From positions 1 to 64,000 of the forward strand of contig NZ_JPRF03000029.1 of NCBI RefSeq assembly GCF_001188955.3: DNA of 64,000 nt, read 5' to 3'. This document shows, one piece after another, positions 44,761-53,590 of the stretch (the stretch's first letter is position 1; every line of letters begins with the position of its first letter). The position numbers and the translations under genes were made by a program. Below the pieces are notes generated by a model. That model saw only the letters and a program-made list of their open reading frames with translations, searched no databases and was not told the DNA's origin. The stretch comes from Kitasatospora aureofaciens. Its GTDB lineage: Bacteria > Actinomycetota > Actinomycetes > Streptomycetales > Streptomycetaceae.

Positions 44761-45882
44761 ATGGGGTGCAGCACCGTGGGCGTGGTCGTGCTCGTCACCG
44801 GCGTGGCACGCCATCTCGGTGCCCGCTTCGCCGCCGAGGTCCGTCGTCGGCCGGGGGTGGACCGGGTCGTCGGCGTGGACGTGCAGCCGCCGCGGCTGCC
44901 GGTCGAGGAGCCGGACGGCCCGGCCGCGCCGTACACCTTCCACCAGCTCGACCTGCGCCGCCCGGCGGTGTCCCGGGTGATCGCCGAGCACCGGGTGGAC
45001 ACCGTGGTGCACCTCAGTGTCAGTGCCACCGGGCTGGGCTCCACCAACCGCTCCGCGGTGAAGGAGTCCAACGTCATCGGCACCATGCAGCTGCTCGGCG
45101 CCTGCCAGAAGGCCTCCGGGGTGCGCCGGCTGGTGGTGAAGTCCACCACCGGCGTCTACGGCTCCGCGCCCCGCGACCCGGCGGTGTTCAGCGAGCGGAT
45201 GCAGCCGAAGGACCCGCCCGGCGGCGGCTTCGCCAAGGACGCGGCCGAGGTCGAGGGCTACGTGCGCGGCTTCGCCCGGCGCCGTCCGGACGTCGCGGTC
45301 ACGGTGCTGCGCTTCGCCAACATCGTCGGCCCGGGCGCGGACACCCCGCTCAGCGAGTACTTCGCGTTGCCGGTGCTGCCGACGGTGCTCGGCTACGACC
45401 CCAGGCTGCAGTTCGTCCACGAGGACGACGCCGTCGCGGTGCTCTGCCGGGCCGTCGACGAGCCCGAGCCGGGCACCGTCAACATCGGCACCTTCAACGT
45501 GGCGGGGGAGGGCGTGCTGCTGCTCTCCCAGTGCGCCCGCCGGCTCGGCCGCCCCACCGTGCCGCTGCTGCTGCCCGCGATCAGCTGGATGGCCTCGCTG
45601 GCGCGGCAGACCCGGCTGGTGGACGTCTCACCGGAGCAGCTGCGGCTGCTCACCCACGGCCGGGTGGTGGACACCGCCCGGTTGCGGGAGGTGTTCGGCT
45701 ACCGCCCGGCGTTCACCACGCCGGAGGCCTTCGCCGACCTCGCCGCCGCCCAGGGCCCCGGCCTGCTGCCGCCCGAGCGGCTGTCCGCCGTCACCGACCG
45801 GCTGGCCGCCCTGCTCGGCCCGGAAGCCCCGGCCGCCGTGACCGCCGCCGTACCGAACCGCCCCCACCGCCCGAGGAGCTGA
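44761..45882 (+). CDS. NAD-dependent epimerase/dehydratase family protein
   Basis: 373 residues, extended SDR fold: VLVTGVARHLGARFA (TGxxxxxG-like), DLRRPAVSRVIAEHRVD, VVHLSVSATGLG, STTGVYGS. The catalytic Y-x3-K is not intact (GYVRGF), so an NAD-binding non-catalytic role is possible. The gene starts just before an acyltransferase gene (6 bp gap), and such pairs suggest lipid or cell-envelope work. ATG 44761 is used; GTG 44776 is an alternative. Specific substrate unknown. Confidence 0.75.
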   Translation: MGCSTVGVVVLVTGVARHLGARFAAEVRRRPGVDRVVGVDVQPPRLPVEEPDGPAAPYTFHQLDLRRPAVSRVIAEHRVDTVVHLSVSATGLGSTNRSAVKESNVIGTMQLLGACQKASGVRRLVVKSTTGVYGSAPRDPAVFSERMQPKDPPGGGFAKDAAEVEGYVRGFARRRPDVAVTVLRFANIVGPGADTPLSEYFALPVLPTVLGYDPRLQFVHEDDAVAVLCRAVDEPEPGTVNIGTFNVAGEGVLLLSQCARRLGRPTVPLLLPAISWMASLARQTRLVDVSPEQLRLLTHGRVVDTARLREVFGYRPAFTTPEAFADLAAAQGPGLLPPERLSAVTDRLAALLGPEAPAAVTAAVPNRPHRPRS

Positions 45883-45888
45883 CCCGCG

Positions 45889-46896
45889 ATGAGTGCCGCC
45901 GCCGAGAACGCGCCGGGTGAGGCCAAGGTCATCCCGATCGAGTCCGCCCCCAGCTGGAGTTCTCCGGAGGGCCCCGGCCTGGCCGACCGGCTCGCCGGAG
46001 CCGTCGGCGGGGCGCTGTCCGGGCAGCTCGGCCCGGCGGCCACCCGGCTGTTCGGCAAGGGCTGGGAGGCCCGGGCCACCGAGGGGCTGGCCTTCCTGCG
46101 CCGCCGGATCACCGGCGACTACGAGGTGGACGAGTTCGGCTTCGACCGGGAGCTCACCGAGGAGGTGCTGCTCTCGCTGCTGCGACCGCTGGCCGAGAAG
46201 TACTTCCGGATCGAGGTCCAGGGGATCGAGAACATCCCGGCCGAGGGTGGCGCGCTGGTCGTCGCCAACCACTCCGGCACCCTCCCGCTGGACGCCCTGA
46301 TGACCCAGGTGGTCATCCACGACCACCACCCGCACCACCGGCATCTGCGGATGCTCGCCGCCGACCTGGTCTTCGTGCTGCCGGGCGTCAACGAGGTGGC
46401 CCGCAAGGCGGGTCACACCCTGGCCTGCAACGAGGACGCCCAGGCGCTGCTGGAGCGCGGCGAGGTGGTCGGGGTCTGGCCGGAGGGCTTCAAGGGCATC
46501 GGCAAGCCGTTCTCCGAGCGCTACAAGCTCCAGCGCTTCGGCCGCGGCGGCTTCGTCTCCTCGGCGCTGCGGGCGAAGGTGCCGATCGTGCCGTGCTCGA
46601 TCGTCGGGGCGGAGGAGACCTACCCGATGATCGGCAACGTCAAGACGCTGGCCCGGCTGCTCGGCCTGCCGTACGTGCCGATCACGCCGACCTTCCCGTG
46701 GCTGGGGCCGCTCGGCATGCTGCCGCTGCCGACCAAGTGGACGATCCGCTTCGGCGAGCCGATCGCCACCGACGGCTACCCGGCGGAGGCGGCGGACGAC
46801 CCGATGCTGGTCTTCGACCTGGCCGACGAGGTGCGCGAGACCATCCAGCACACCTTGTACCAGCTGCTGGTGCAGCGGCGTTCGGTGTTCTTCTGA
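45889..46896 (+). CDS. Lysophospholipid acyltransferase-family (PlsC-like) protein
   Basis: 335 residues. The acyltransferase motif I is NHSGTLPLDA, motif III EGVVGVWPEGFKG, motif IV region VPIVPCSIVGAEETYP. The N-terminal 100 residues are a non-conserved helical region. Likely membrane-associated, adding a fatty acyl group to a lysophospholipid or a related glycerolipid. GAGGAG lies 10 nt upstream. In an operon with the epimerase-like gene; ends at a strong bidirectional terminator. Confidence 0.8.
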   Translation: MSAAAENAPGEAKVIPIESAPSWSSPEGPGLADRLAGAVGGALSGQLGPAATRLFGKGWEARATEGLAFLRRRITGDYEVDEFGFDRELTEEVLLSLLRPLAEKYFRIEVQGIENIPAEGGALVVANHSGTLPLDALMTQVVIHDHHPHHRHLRMLAADLVFVLPGVNEVARKAGHTLACNEDAQALLERGEVVGVWPEGFKGIGKPFSERYKLQRFGRGGFVSSALRAKVPIVPCSIVGAEETYPMIGNVKTLARLLGLPYVPITPTFPWLGPLGMLPLPTKWTIRFGEPIATDGYPAEAADDPMLVFDLADEVRETIQHTLYQLLVQRRSVFF

Positions 46897-46902
46897 TCCG
46901 AC

Positions 46903-46948
46903 GTGACGGTGCCCCCGGCGGAGCGGACTCCGCCGGGGGCACCGTCAC
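46903..46948. terminator. Bidirectional terminator between the acyltransferase gene and rsbN
   Basis: Perfect 21-bp stem (46903-46923 with 46928-46948) with a CGGA tetraloop, between convergent genes. Confidence 0.92.
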
Positions 46949-46958
46949 ACCGCCTCGC

Positions 46959-48254
46959 TCAGCTGCCGCCGAGGATCCGCAGCCCGGGCAGCAGACCGGG
47001 GATCAGCGGGGGCACGTCCACCCCCTGCTGGGCGCCCGTCGGCGCGCTGGCCGGGCCGGACGGCGGCTGCGGCACCTGCGGCGGGGCCGCGTCGGTGCTC
47101 GGCGAGGGCTTGCCCGCGCCGGAGAGCCCGCTGGTGAGGCCGCCGACCAGCCCGTTGACCGCGTCCGGGGCGTTGCTGGGCAGGGTGCTCGGCAGGCCGG
47201 CGCCCTTCCCGTTGCCGGCCGTGCTGCCGGTGCCGGTGGCGGCCGGGGCGTGGTCGGTGCCGGGGCGGTTGCCCGCGCTGCCCTGGGACTGCCCGGAGCC
47301 GGGCGCGGCGCCGGTGCCGTTCGTGCCGGAGCCGTCCGGGGAGCCGCCGGGCGAGGAGGACGAGTCGTCGCCCGCTCCGGTGCCGGCCGGGTCACCGCTC
47401 TTGGCGGGGGGCTGGGCCAGGCGCAGGGGCGCGACGTCCTCGCTTATGGCGTCGAAGAGCTGGTCCACCAGGTGCGCCTGCTGGGTCAGTTGGACCGGCA
47501 GGCGACCCTGCAGCTCGCTCCAGCGGCCGTCCTCGTCGTGGGCGAAGCCGGCCAGCGCACGCATCGGCTCCAGCGAGCCGTTGCTGCGGTAGACCGAGCG
47601 CAGCAGGTCGCGGCCCCTGAGGGCGTCGGCGTGCATGTCGTCCAGCGCCCGGCGCACCCGGTCGACGGTGGCCGGGCTGAGCGCGGTGGCCGAACCGGGC
47701 TGGCCGACCAGGGCGTTGGCCTCGCCGAGCCGCGTGGCGGCGTTGTCGAGCAGTAGCCGGCCGCGTTCCGAGTCGGAGTCCGCGAGATCCAGCCGGAGCC
47801 CTTCGAGGCCACGCTTCATGCCGTAGAGCGTGTCCCCGGGGAGGGCACTGGAACTCGCGGCGGCGGCCCCGGCCAGGCTGCCGACGGCGAGCCCGGCGAC
47901 CAGCCCGCCGATCGCGAAGCGGCGGCTCCACCGGCCGCGCGGCGCCGTCCGGATGGTCCGGTGGCGGCGCTGGCGGGGCACCGCGGCGCCCGGCCCGCCC
48001 GCGAAGGCCTGCTCGAACGCCGCCATCAGCTGGGCCCGTTGGACCGTCCGGACCTCCCGGTCCAGGGCCGGTCCGGGCAGTGCCCCCAGTGCGTCGGCCA
48101 GGCCGACCAGTTCGGCCATCGCGACCGAACCCGCTTCGGTGGAAGCGGCGTTGGCCGATTCGGCGTTGGCCGCGCGGCGTTGCTCCGCCTGGTGGGCCTC
48201 CAGCGCCTCGGCGAAGGCCTTCGCCCGCCGGTGCTCCAGCACGTTTGCCGTCAC
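46959..48254 (-). CDS. rsbN: RsbN, membrane anti-sigma factor of BldN (DUF5667)
   Basis: 431 residues from GTG 48254 with GGGAGG upstream. A cytoplasmic N-terminal anti-sigma region of about 110 residues (VLEHRRAKAFAEALEAHQ), one membrane helix at about 113-133 (AIGGLVAGLAVGSLAGAAAA), a helical extracytoplasmic DUF5667 domain (residues 138-265, starting LPGDTLYGMKRG), and a Gly/Ser/Pro-rich tail. In S. venezuelae RsbN binds and holds BldN at the membrane. Gene order with bldN is the same here, 288 bp downstream of it. Confidence 0.9.
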   Translation of the reverse strand: MTANVLEHRRAKAFAEALEAHQAEQRRAANAESANAASTEAGSVAMAELVGLADALGALPGPALDREVRTVQRAQLMAAFEQAFAGGPGAAVPRQRRHRTIRTAPRGRWSRRFAIGGLVAGLAVGSLAGAAAASSSALPGDTLYGMKRGLEGLRLDLADSDSERGRLLLDNAATRLGEANALVGQPGSATALSPATVDRVRRALDDMHADALRGRDLLRSVYRSNGSLEPMRALAGFAHDEDGRWSELQGRLPVQLTQQAHLVDQLFDAISEDVAPLRLAQPPAKSGDPAGTGAGDDSSSSPGGSPDGSGTNGTGAAPGSGQSQGSAGNRPGTDHAPAATGTGSTAGNGKGAGLPSTLPSNAPDAVNGLVGGLTSGLSGAGKPSPSTDAAPPQVPQPPSGPASAPTGAQQGVDVPPLIPGLLPGLRILGGS

Positions 48255-48542
48255 GGGCCACACCTCCCTTCGTCGTTGTCGACACCCCGGCCTGCCGGAC
48301 GGTTGCCCCGGCGGGCCAAAGCCACTCCATCGGGTGACAGGTCGCAATTCGGCTTGACCGTACGCCTGGTGGGGGCTTGCACGCTGGCCAACGAGCGGTG
48401 CGGGCGGTCGGTTACGCACGGCTGATCACCGGACCGACCGTTCACCCGGACGTGTCGGTCGGGTACGAGCGGTGACGGACCTCCGGGCCGTCGCCGGACC
48501 AGGGCCCGTCCGGGCCCTGCCACCCCCTCGGTCACCGCCGCC

Positions 48543-49421
48543 TCACCGGGCGTCGGGCGGGAGGAGCCGGGCCAGGGTGCGGACGGCGCGGTACTGGAGT
48601 GTCTTGATGGCGCCCTCGTTCTTTCCCATGATCCGGGCCGTCTCGGCCACCGAGAGCCCCTGCAGGAAGCGCAGCGTCACGCACTCCTGCTGCTGCGGGT
48701 TGAGCCGGCGCACCGCGTCCAGCAGGGCGGCGTTGGAGAGCGACTCCAGCACCGACTCCTCCGGGCTGCGCTCGCACTCGTTGGAGTCGAGCATCTCGCC
48801 GGTGGTGACCTCCAGCCGGAACCGGCTGGACTTGAAGTGGTCGGCGACCAGGTTGCGGGCGATGGTGACCAGCCAGGCGCCGAAGTCCCGTCCCTGCCAG
48901 GTGAAGGTGCCGATCCGGCGCAGCGCGCGCAGGAAGGTCTCGCTGGTGAGGTCCTCGGCGGTGGCCCGGCTGCCGACCCGGTAGTAGATGTAGCGGTAGA
49001 CGGTGTCCGCGTAGTGGTCGTAGAGCCGGCCGAAGGCCTCGCTCTCGCCCGCCTGGGCCCGCTCGACCAGCTCCATGATCGGGTTGTGCTCGGTCTCGAA
49101 GCCGGGGCTCGGCGCGGTGCGGGCGCGGCTGCGGCCGATGCCGGTGGTTCCGGTGCGGCCGCGCGAGCCGGTGCCGGTGGAGCCGGCGGCGGTGGTGCGC
49201 AGCGCCAGGCCGGGGCCGTGCTGGTGGCCGAACGGCACACCGGCGGGCACGAGTTGGGGCGAGGCGGCGAGCTGGCTGCGGAGCAGGGTGCGCAGCAGGT
49301 CCAGGCCGGTGGAGATCTGCCGCTCGGCGGTCGGCCGGCCGCCGAGGCCGGTGCGGGGGCGCAGGGGCGCGGACGACGGGCGGGAGGGTGCAGGCGCGTC
49401 GTTCCGGACGGGTGGGTACAC
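48543..49421 (-). CDS. bldN: ECF sigma factor BldN
   Basis: 292 residues from GTG 49421 (GGGAG upstream). Sigma region 2 is GRLYDHYADTVYRYIYYRV then ATAEDLTSETFLRAL; region 4 is LRFLQGLSVAETARIM then EGAIKTLQYRAVRTLARL. An N-terminal extension of about 110 residues precedes region 2, comparable to the pro-sequence that is removed from S. coelicolor BldN. BldN drives chaplin, rodlin and bldM genes for aerial growth. Neighbour rsbN encodes its anti-sigma factor. A 7-bp inverted repeat lies in the leader (49501-49523). Confidence 0.93.
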   Translation of the reverse strand: MYPPVRNDAPAPSRPSSAPLRPRTGLGGRPTAERQISTGLDLLRTLLRSQLAASPQLVPAGVPFGHQHGPGLALRTTAAGSTGTGSRGRTGTTGIGRSRARTAPSPGFETEHNPIMELVERAQAGESEAFGRLYDHYADTVYRYIYYRVGSRATAEDLTSETFLRALRRIGTFTWQGRDFGAWLVTIARNLVADHFKSSRFRLEVTTGEMLDSNECERSPEESVLESLSNAALLDAVRRLNPQQQECVTLRFLQGLSVAETARIMGKNEGAIKTLQYRAVRTLARLLPPDAR

Positions 49422-49500
49422 GGGACTCCCAGAGGCAGAACTGTGGACGGATCACCTCCGCCTGCGCGGAGAGCACTCCCCATGGCACCCGTTCGAGCGG

Positions 49501-49523
49501 GGATGCATGGGTGACGTGCATCC
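49501..49523. promoter_or_regulatory. Inverted repeat upstream of bldN
   Basis: GGATGCA (49501-49507) and TGCATCC (49517-49523) with a 9-bp spacer, about 80 bp before the bldN start codon. Candidate operator for a developmental regulator; identity not determined. Confidence 0.5.
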
Positions 49524-49935
49524 AGGAGAGAATAACGCTTTGTGCAATGACAGCTACACCGTGTGGTCGAAGTGGTCGTTTGGGATCCATTGGTTGTGCA
49601 TATTCGGCTGACACTGACCGGAGATGTCATCGTTCATCCGGCTCAACGTGACCGTTCGGGCGCCCAGGGTGACCAATTCGGCGGTGCTGGGGGCGGTTTC
49701 CCAGCCTTGAAGCCCGGCAACCCCCGACTTTCCCGGCTTGGCGAACGATCAGAACCGGTCGCCGGGGAACAAGTTCGTGCAACCGGCTCGGACGGCCTTC
49801 TGCGAACAGGGAGTTCGCTCGTACGAGGGGCCAGGTCAGGCCACCGATTGACACCTCATCACCCGCGCGGGGGAGGGGCAGAAACGGTTCCCCGCGCGGG
49901 AGTGGAACCGGCTCCGGCCCCGGTTCGGGCGTGGC
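49524..49935. other. Gene-free region between bldN and the HAD gene
   Basis: Contains the far upstream region of bldN. An open frame on the plus strand from 49563 has no recognisable product or ribosome site. No RNA gene seen. Confidence 0.4.
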
Positions 49936-50973
49936 TCAGCCGCGGACGCGACGGCGCCGCAACGCCACCGCGGCGGCCGTCGCGCCGGCCGCCACTCCGA
50001 GCGCGGCCGCCGCCGGCAGCCCCACCCGGGCCGCCTTGCGCCCGGTCCGGAAGTCGCGCACCCGCCAGCCCTGCGCCCGGGCGTGCCGCCGCAGCGCGCC
50101 GTCCGGGTTCACCACGTACGGGTGGCCGACCAGCGAGAGCATCGGGATGTCGTTGGCCGAGTCGCTGTACGCGGCGCAGCGGTCGAGGTCCAGCCGCTCC
50201 CGCCGGGCCAGCGCGCGCACCGCGGCGGCCTTGGCCGGGCCGTGCAGCAGGTCGCCGACCAGCCGTCCGGTGTAGTGGCCGTCCCGGGCCTCGGCGACGG
50301 TGCCGAGCGCGCCGGTCATGCCGAGCCGCCGGGCGATGATCCGGGCGACCTCCAGTGGGGCGGCGGTCACCAGCCAGACCCGCTGGCCCGCGTCCAGGTG
50401 CATCTGGACCAGCGCGCGGGTGCCGGGCCAGATCTTGTCGGCGACGACCTGCTCGAAGACCTCCTCGCAGATCGCCTCCAGGTCTGCGGTGCGCTTTCCG
50501 GCGACGATGCCGAGGGCGGTGTTGCGGGCGTCCGAGATGTGGTCCGGGTCCTCGGTGCCGTGCAGCCGGAACATGGCCTGCTGCCAGGCGAAGCGGGCGA
50601 TGTCGCGGCGGGTGAGGAAGCCGTGGCGGTAGAGGCCGACGCCGAGGTAGAAGATCGCCGCGCCGCGCAGGATGGTGTTGTCGCAGTCGAAGAAGGCGGC
50701 GGCGCGCGGGTCGTCCCGGTCGGGGGTGTGGTTCTCGGTCGGCGCCTTGGGAGCCTTCCCGGGCTTGCCGGTGGCGGGGGCCTCGGTCGCGGTGCCCGCC
50801 GCGGTCGCCGTCCCGGGCCCGGTGGCGCCCGCCCCGGGGGCGTCCGTCGTGAGGGGGGCCAGCGGTTCGGCGCGCAGCGCGGCCTCGGCGGCCGCGGCGG
50901 CGGCCTCGCCCGCCAGGGCGCTCCGCTCGGTGGTGGAGCGCCTCGCCTGGGTGAGCCTTCGGAGCACGGCCAT
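49936..50973 (-). CDS. HAD-IB family phosphatase (SerB-like) with a C-terminal membrane helix
   Basis: 345 residues. HAD motif I is AAFFDCDNTILRG (Asp96, Asp98); motif II is in WLVTAAPLE; motif III/IV is AYSDSANDIPMLSLVG. The cap is small and helical (HGTEDPDHISDARNT). The first 90 residues are an Ala/Thr/Pro-rich low-complexity region and the C-terminus is hydrophobic (PAAAALGVAAGATAAAVAL) followed by Arg, so it is probably tail-anchored. TATGCT ends 7 nt before ATG 50973, indicating a leaderless message. Substrate unknown; family members act on phosphoserine and lipid phosphates. Confidence 0.82.
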   Translation of the reverse strand: MAVLRRLTQARRSTTERSALAGEAAAAAAEAALRAEPLAPLTTDAPGAGATGPGTATAAGTATEAPATGKPGKAPKAPTENHTPDRDDPRAAAFFDCDNTILRGAAIFYLGVGLYRHGFLTRRDIARFAWQQAMFRLHGTEDPDHISDARNTALGIVAGKRTADLEAICEEVFEQVVADKIWPGTRALVQMHLDAGQRVWLVTAAPLEVARIIARRLGMTGALGTVAEARDGHYTGRLVGDLLHGPAKAAAVRALARRERLDLDRCAAYSDSANDIPMLSLVGHPYVVNPDGALRRHARAQGWRVRDFRTGRKAARVGLPAAAALGVAAGATAAAVALRRRRVRG

Positions 50974-51080
50974 GTCATCGAGCATATCCAGCCGGGCGGG
51001 GAGCGGCCGTGACGGAGCAGTGCCCGTGCGGTGAACAGTCCCCCGCCCGGCCCTGGGCGCCGCGTCCCGGCCTGCCCCGG

Positions 51081-51353
51081 AAGTTGCCCCGGAGGCGAGG
51101 GGGCGAGTCCCCGCCCCGGGCCGAAGGGGTGCGCCGGTGCCGAGAGGGAGGAGTGACAAGTGAGGGACGAGCGCCGGAGCGACGAGTGTCGGCGCCGCCC
51201 CGAAAGTTGCCCCGGAGGCGAGGGGGCGAGTCCCCGCCCCGAGTCGAAGGGGTGCGCCGGTGCCGAGAGGGAGGAGTGACAAGTGAGGGACGAGCGCCGG
51301 AGCGACGAGTGTCGGCGCCGGGTCGGGAGCGCCCCGGAGGCGAGCGGGCGAGT
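51081..51353. repeat. 123-bp tandem repeat, two copies plus a partial third
   Basis: Copy 1 spans 51081-51203, copy 2 begins at 51204 and a short third part (GCCCCGGAGGCGAG...) ends at about 51353. Copies differ at only a few positions. The unit is 41 codons long, so open frames persist through it on both strands, but no convincing gene covers it. It lies in the 402-bp gap between the divergent HAD and glutaredoxin-like genes. Confidence 0.85.
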
Positions 51354-51375
51354 CACAGTGGCGCACAATGCCGGG

Positions 51376-51651
51376 GTGAGCCCTCTGCTGCGACGTAAGA
51401 GCCCCGAGCCGGCGGACCGTACCGTGACCCTGGTCGCCAAGCCCGGCTGCCACCTGTGCGACGAGGCGCGGGAGGTGATCGTCCGGGTGACGGCGGAGCT
51501 GGGCGCGGCCTTCGAGGAGAAGGACATCACCCAGGACGAGGAGCTGTACCGCCGCTACTGGGAGCAGATCCCGGTCACCCTGGTCGACGGCCGCCAGCAC
51601 GACTTCTGGCGGGTCGACGAGAGCCGGCTGCGCAAGGCCCTGGGCGCCTGA
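51376..51651 (+). CDS. Glutaredoxin-like thioredoxin-fold protein (DUF836)
   Basis: 91 residues. The strand VTLVAKPGCHLCDEA carries the redox C-x2-C at Cys25 and Cys28, and the cis-proline segment is QIPVTLVDG. Likely a small disulfide reductase. The GTG at 51376 follows CACAAT by 6 nt without a ribosome site, consistent with a leaderless message. It precedes the exonuclease and the redox-sensing rex operon. Confidence 0.85.
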   Translation: MSPLLRRKSPEPADRTVTLVAKPGCHLCDEAREVIVRVTAELGAAFEEKDITQDEELYRRYWEQIPVTLVDGRQHDFWRVDESRLRKALGA

Positions 51652-51814
51652 GGAACCGTTCGTCCGAGTGTCACCGCCCCCGCCGACCGGCGGGGGCGGT
51701 TCGCCGAATCGTTGCCAAAGACACTCCGTTCCGGCTTGGGGCGGGGCGCCTGGGTCGGCTTACGATCGAACGCGTTTGCGCCCGTGGGGGGCTGAGCACA
51801 CGAGGAGTGCCGCC

Positions 51815-52561
51815 ATGCTTCCCCGCCCGACCCCCGCGACGTCCGAAGCCCTGCCCGGTGGCCGGGGCTTCGCCGTGGTGGACGTCGAGGCGACCGGCCG
51901 CAGCCCGTGGCGGCACCGGGTGGTCGAGGTGGCGGTGGTGCTGCTGAACGAGCGGCTCCGCCCCGAGGGGGAGTTCGCCACCCTGCTGGATCCGCTGGGC
52001 CCGGTCGGTCCGACCCATGTGCACCGGATCCGCCAGGCGGACGTCGAGGGCGCCCCGCGGTTCCGGGAGATCGCCCCGCGACTGCTGGAGCTGCTGGCGG
52101 GCCGGGTGCTGGTCGGCCATCACGTCAGCTGCGACCACGCCTTCCTGGACCGCGAGTTCGCCCGGATCGGGGTGCCGCTGCCCCCTGTCCCGGTGCTGTG
52201 CACGATGCGGCTGGCCCGTGCCCACCTGCCGGAGGTCCGCGGCTACGGGCTGGCGGCCTGCGCGGAGGCGGCCGGCCTGGGCTGGTACCCGGCGCACACC
52301 GCGCTCGGCGATGCCCGGGTGACCGCCGAGCTGCTGCGGCACTGCGTGGGCGAGCCGTCCTGTCCGCCGGACGACTGGGCCGGCCCGCTGCGCGAGGCCG
52401 CCCGGGTTCCCTGGCCGAGGCTGGGCCGGGCCCGTTCCCGCCCGTCCGGGGGCCCCGTCCCGCTGCTGCGCCGGGAGGCGCCGTACGGCCCCTGGCTGCC
52501 GGGTTCCGCGGCCCCGGAGCTCGTCCTGACGCAGGCCGGTGCTATGTGTTCGACGGCGTGA
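51815..52561 (+). CDS. DEDDh 3'-5' exonuclease (DNA polymerase III epsilon-like)
   Basis: 248 residues from ATG 51815 with GAGGAG 8 nt upstream. The DEDDh residues are visible: Asp23 and Glu25 in VVDVEATG, the second Asp in VGHHVSCDHAFLDREF, and His plus Asp in AHTALGDARVTAELL. Proofreading- or repair-type nuclease. The C-terminal 70 residues are Pro/Arg-rich and not conserved. Ends 38 bp before the Rex operator. Confidence 0.85.
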   Translation: MLPRPTPATSEALPGGRGFAVVDVEATGRSPWRHRVVEVAVVLLNERLRPEGEFATLLDPLGPVGPTHVHRIRQADVEGAPRFREIAPRLLELLAGRVLVGHHVSCDHAFLDREFARIGVPLPPVPVLCTMRLARAHLPEVRGYGLAACAEAAGLGWYPAHTALGDARVTAELLRHCVGEPSCPPDDWAGPLREAARVPWPRLGRARSRPSGGPVPLLRREAPYGPWLPGSAAPELVLTQAGAMCSTA

Positions 52562-52598
52562 TGCGCATCACTGTGTGGGGACAAATCGGACACCATCT

Positions 52599-52616
52599 TT
52601 GTGCACACGTTCACAA
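52599..52616 (+). promoter_or_regulatory. Rex operator (ROP) and rex promoter
   Basis: TTGTGCACACGTTCACAA is a near-perfect match to the Rex box TTGTGAACGCGTTCACAA (16 of 18). It overlaps a -35-like TTGTGC (52599-52604); TAGCCT at 52623-52628 is the -10 (spacing 18). This fits autoregulation of the rex-hem operon by Rex. Confidence 0.85.
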
Positions 52617-52662
52617 ACGCTTAGCCTGGCTGCCAAAGCCCAGCTTCACCCACAGGAGCACC

Positions 52663-53565
52663 GTGGCAATCGGCCGATCACCACAGAGCAGTTCGCAGAC
52701 GCCTGACCAGGGCGCCGCGCGCCGACCCTCGCGTGCCCGGGGCATCCCGGAGGCGACCGTCGCCCGGCTCCCCCTCTACCTGCGGGCCCTCACCGCACTC
52801 TCCGAGCGCTCGGTGCCGACCGTCTCCTCCGAGGAGCTGGCCGCCGCGGCCGGCGTGAACTCGGCCAAGCTCCGCAAGGACTTCTCCTACCTCGGCTCCT
52901 ACGGCACCCGCGGCGTCGGCTACGACGTCGAGTACCTCGTCTACCAGATCTCCCGCGAGCTCGGCCTGACCCAGGACTGGCCGGTCGTCATCGTCGGCAT
53001 CGGGAACCTCGGCCACGCCCTCGCCAACTACGGCGGTTTCGCCTCCCGCGGCTTCCGGGTCGCCGCCCTGTTGGACGCCGACCCGAACGTGGTCGGTTCC
53101 ACCGCGGCCGGGCTGCCGGTGCGCCACATGGACGAGCTGGAGTCGATCGTCGAGAGCCAGCACGTCTCGATCGGTGTGATCACCACCCCGCCCGGCGCCG
53201 CCCAGCAGGTCTGCGACCGGCTGGTCGAGGCCGGCGTCACGAGCATCCTGAACTTCGCCCCGACCGTGCTGACCGTTCCGGACGGCGTGGACGTGCGCAA
53301 GGTGGACCTCTCCATCGAGCTGCAGATCCTCGCCTTCCACGAGCAGCGCAAGGCCGGGGAGGAGCCCGACCGCACCGAGTCCGTGCTGGACCGCGCCCCC
53401 GGCCCGGTCCGGGCGGCCGCGGCCAAGCTGCGCCGGGCGGCCGGCGGCAACGGCAAGGGCCGCGTCGTCGCCGAGCCGGTGGCCAAGGACCAGGCCGAGC
53501 AGGCCGGCAAGGGCAAGACCGCCAAGGGCGGCGAGGGCGAGCTGTCCGCGGTGATGCCCGCATGA
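52663..53565 (+). CDS. rex: Redox-sensing transcriptional repressor Rex
   Basis: 300 residues from GTG 52663, AGGAG 5 nt upstream. The N-terminal winged helix (EATVARLPLYLRALTAL, VNSAKLRKDFSYLGSYGTRG) binds the ROP box; the Rossmann domain has VIVGIGNLGHALANYGGF, binding NADH or NAD+. High NADH releases DNA and turns on respiratory and haem genes. The C-terminal 60 residues are a Lys/Ala/Gly-rich tail beyond the S. coelicolor core. First gene of rex-hemA-hemC-hemD, 25 bp from hemA. Confidence 0.95.
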   Translation: MAIGRSPQSSSQTPDQGAARRPSRARGIPEATVARLPLYLRALTALSERSVPTVSSEELAAAAGVNSAKLRKDFSYLGSYGTRGVGYDVEYLVYQISRELGLTQDWPVVIVGIGNLGHALANYGGFASRGFRVAALLDADPNVVGSTAAGLPVRHMDELESIVESQHVSIGVITTPPGAAQQVCDRLVEAGVTSILNFAPTVLTVPDGVDVRKVDLSIELQILAFHEQRKAGEEPDRTESVLDRAPGPVRAAAAKLRRAAGGNGKGRVVAEPVAKDQAEQAGKGKTAKGGEGELSAVMPA

Positions 53566-53590
53566 ACACCGAGAGCTGTGGGGGGCGGGC

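Noticed and set aside
49563..50339. A 258-codon plus-strand frame after the bldN upstream region
   Set aside because: Its second half is antisense to the HAD phosphatase gene and Arg/Pro-rich; no start signal.
51081..51353. Repeated units that could suggest a CRISPR array
   Set aside because: Only two long contiguous 123-bp copies with no spacers and no cas genes nearby; a simple tandem duplication.
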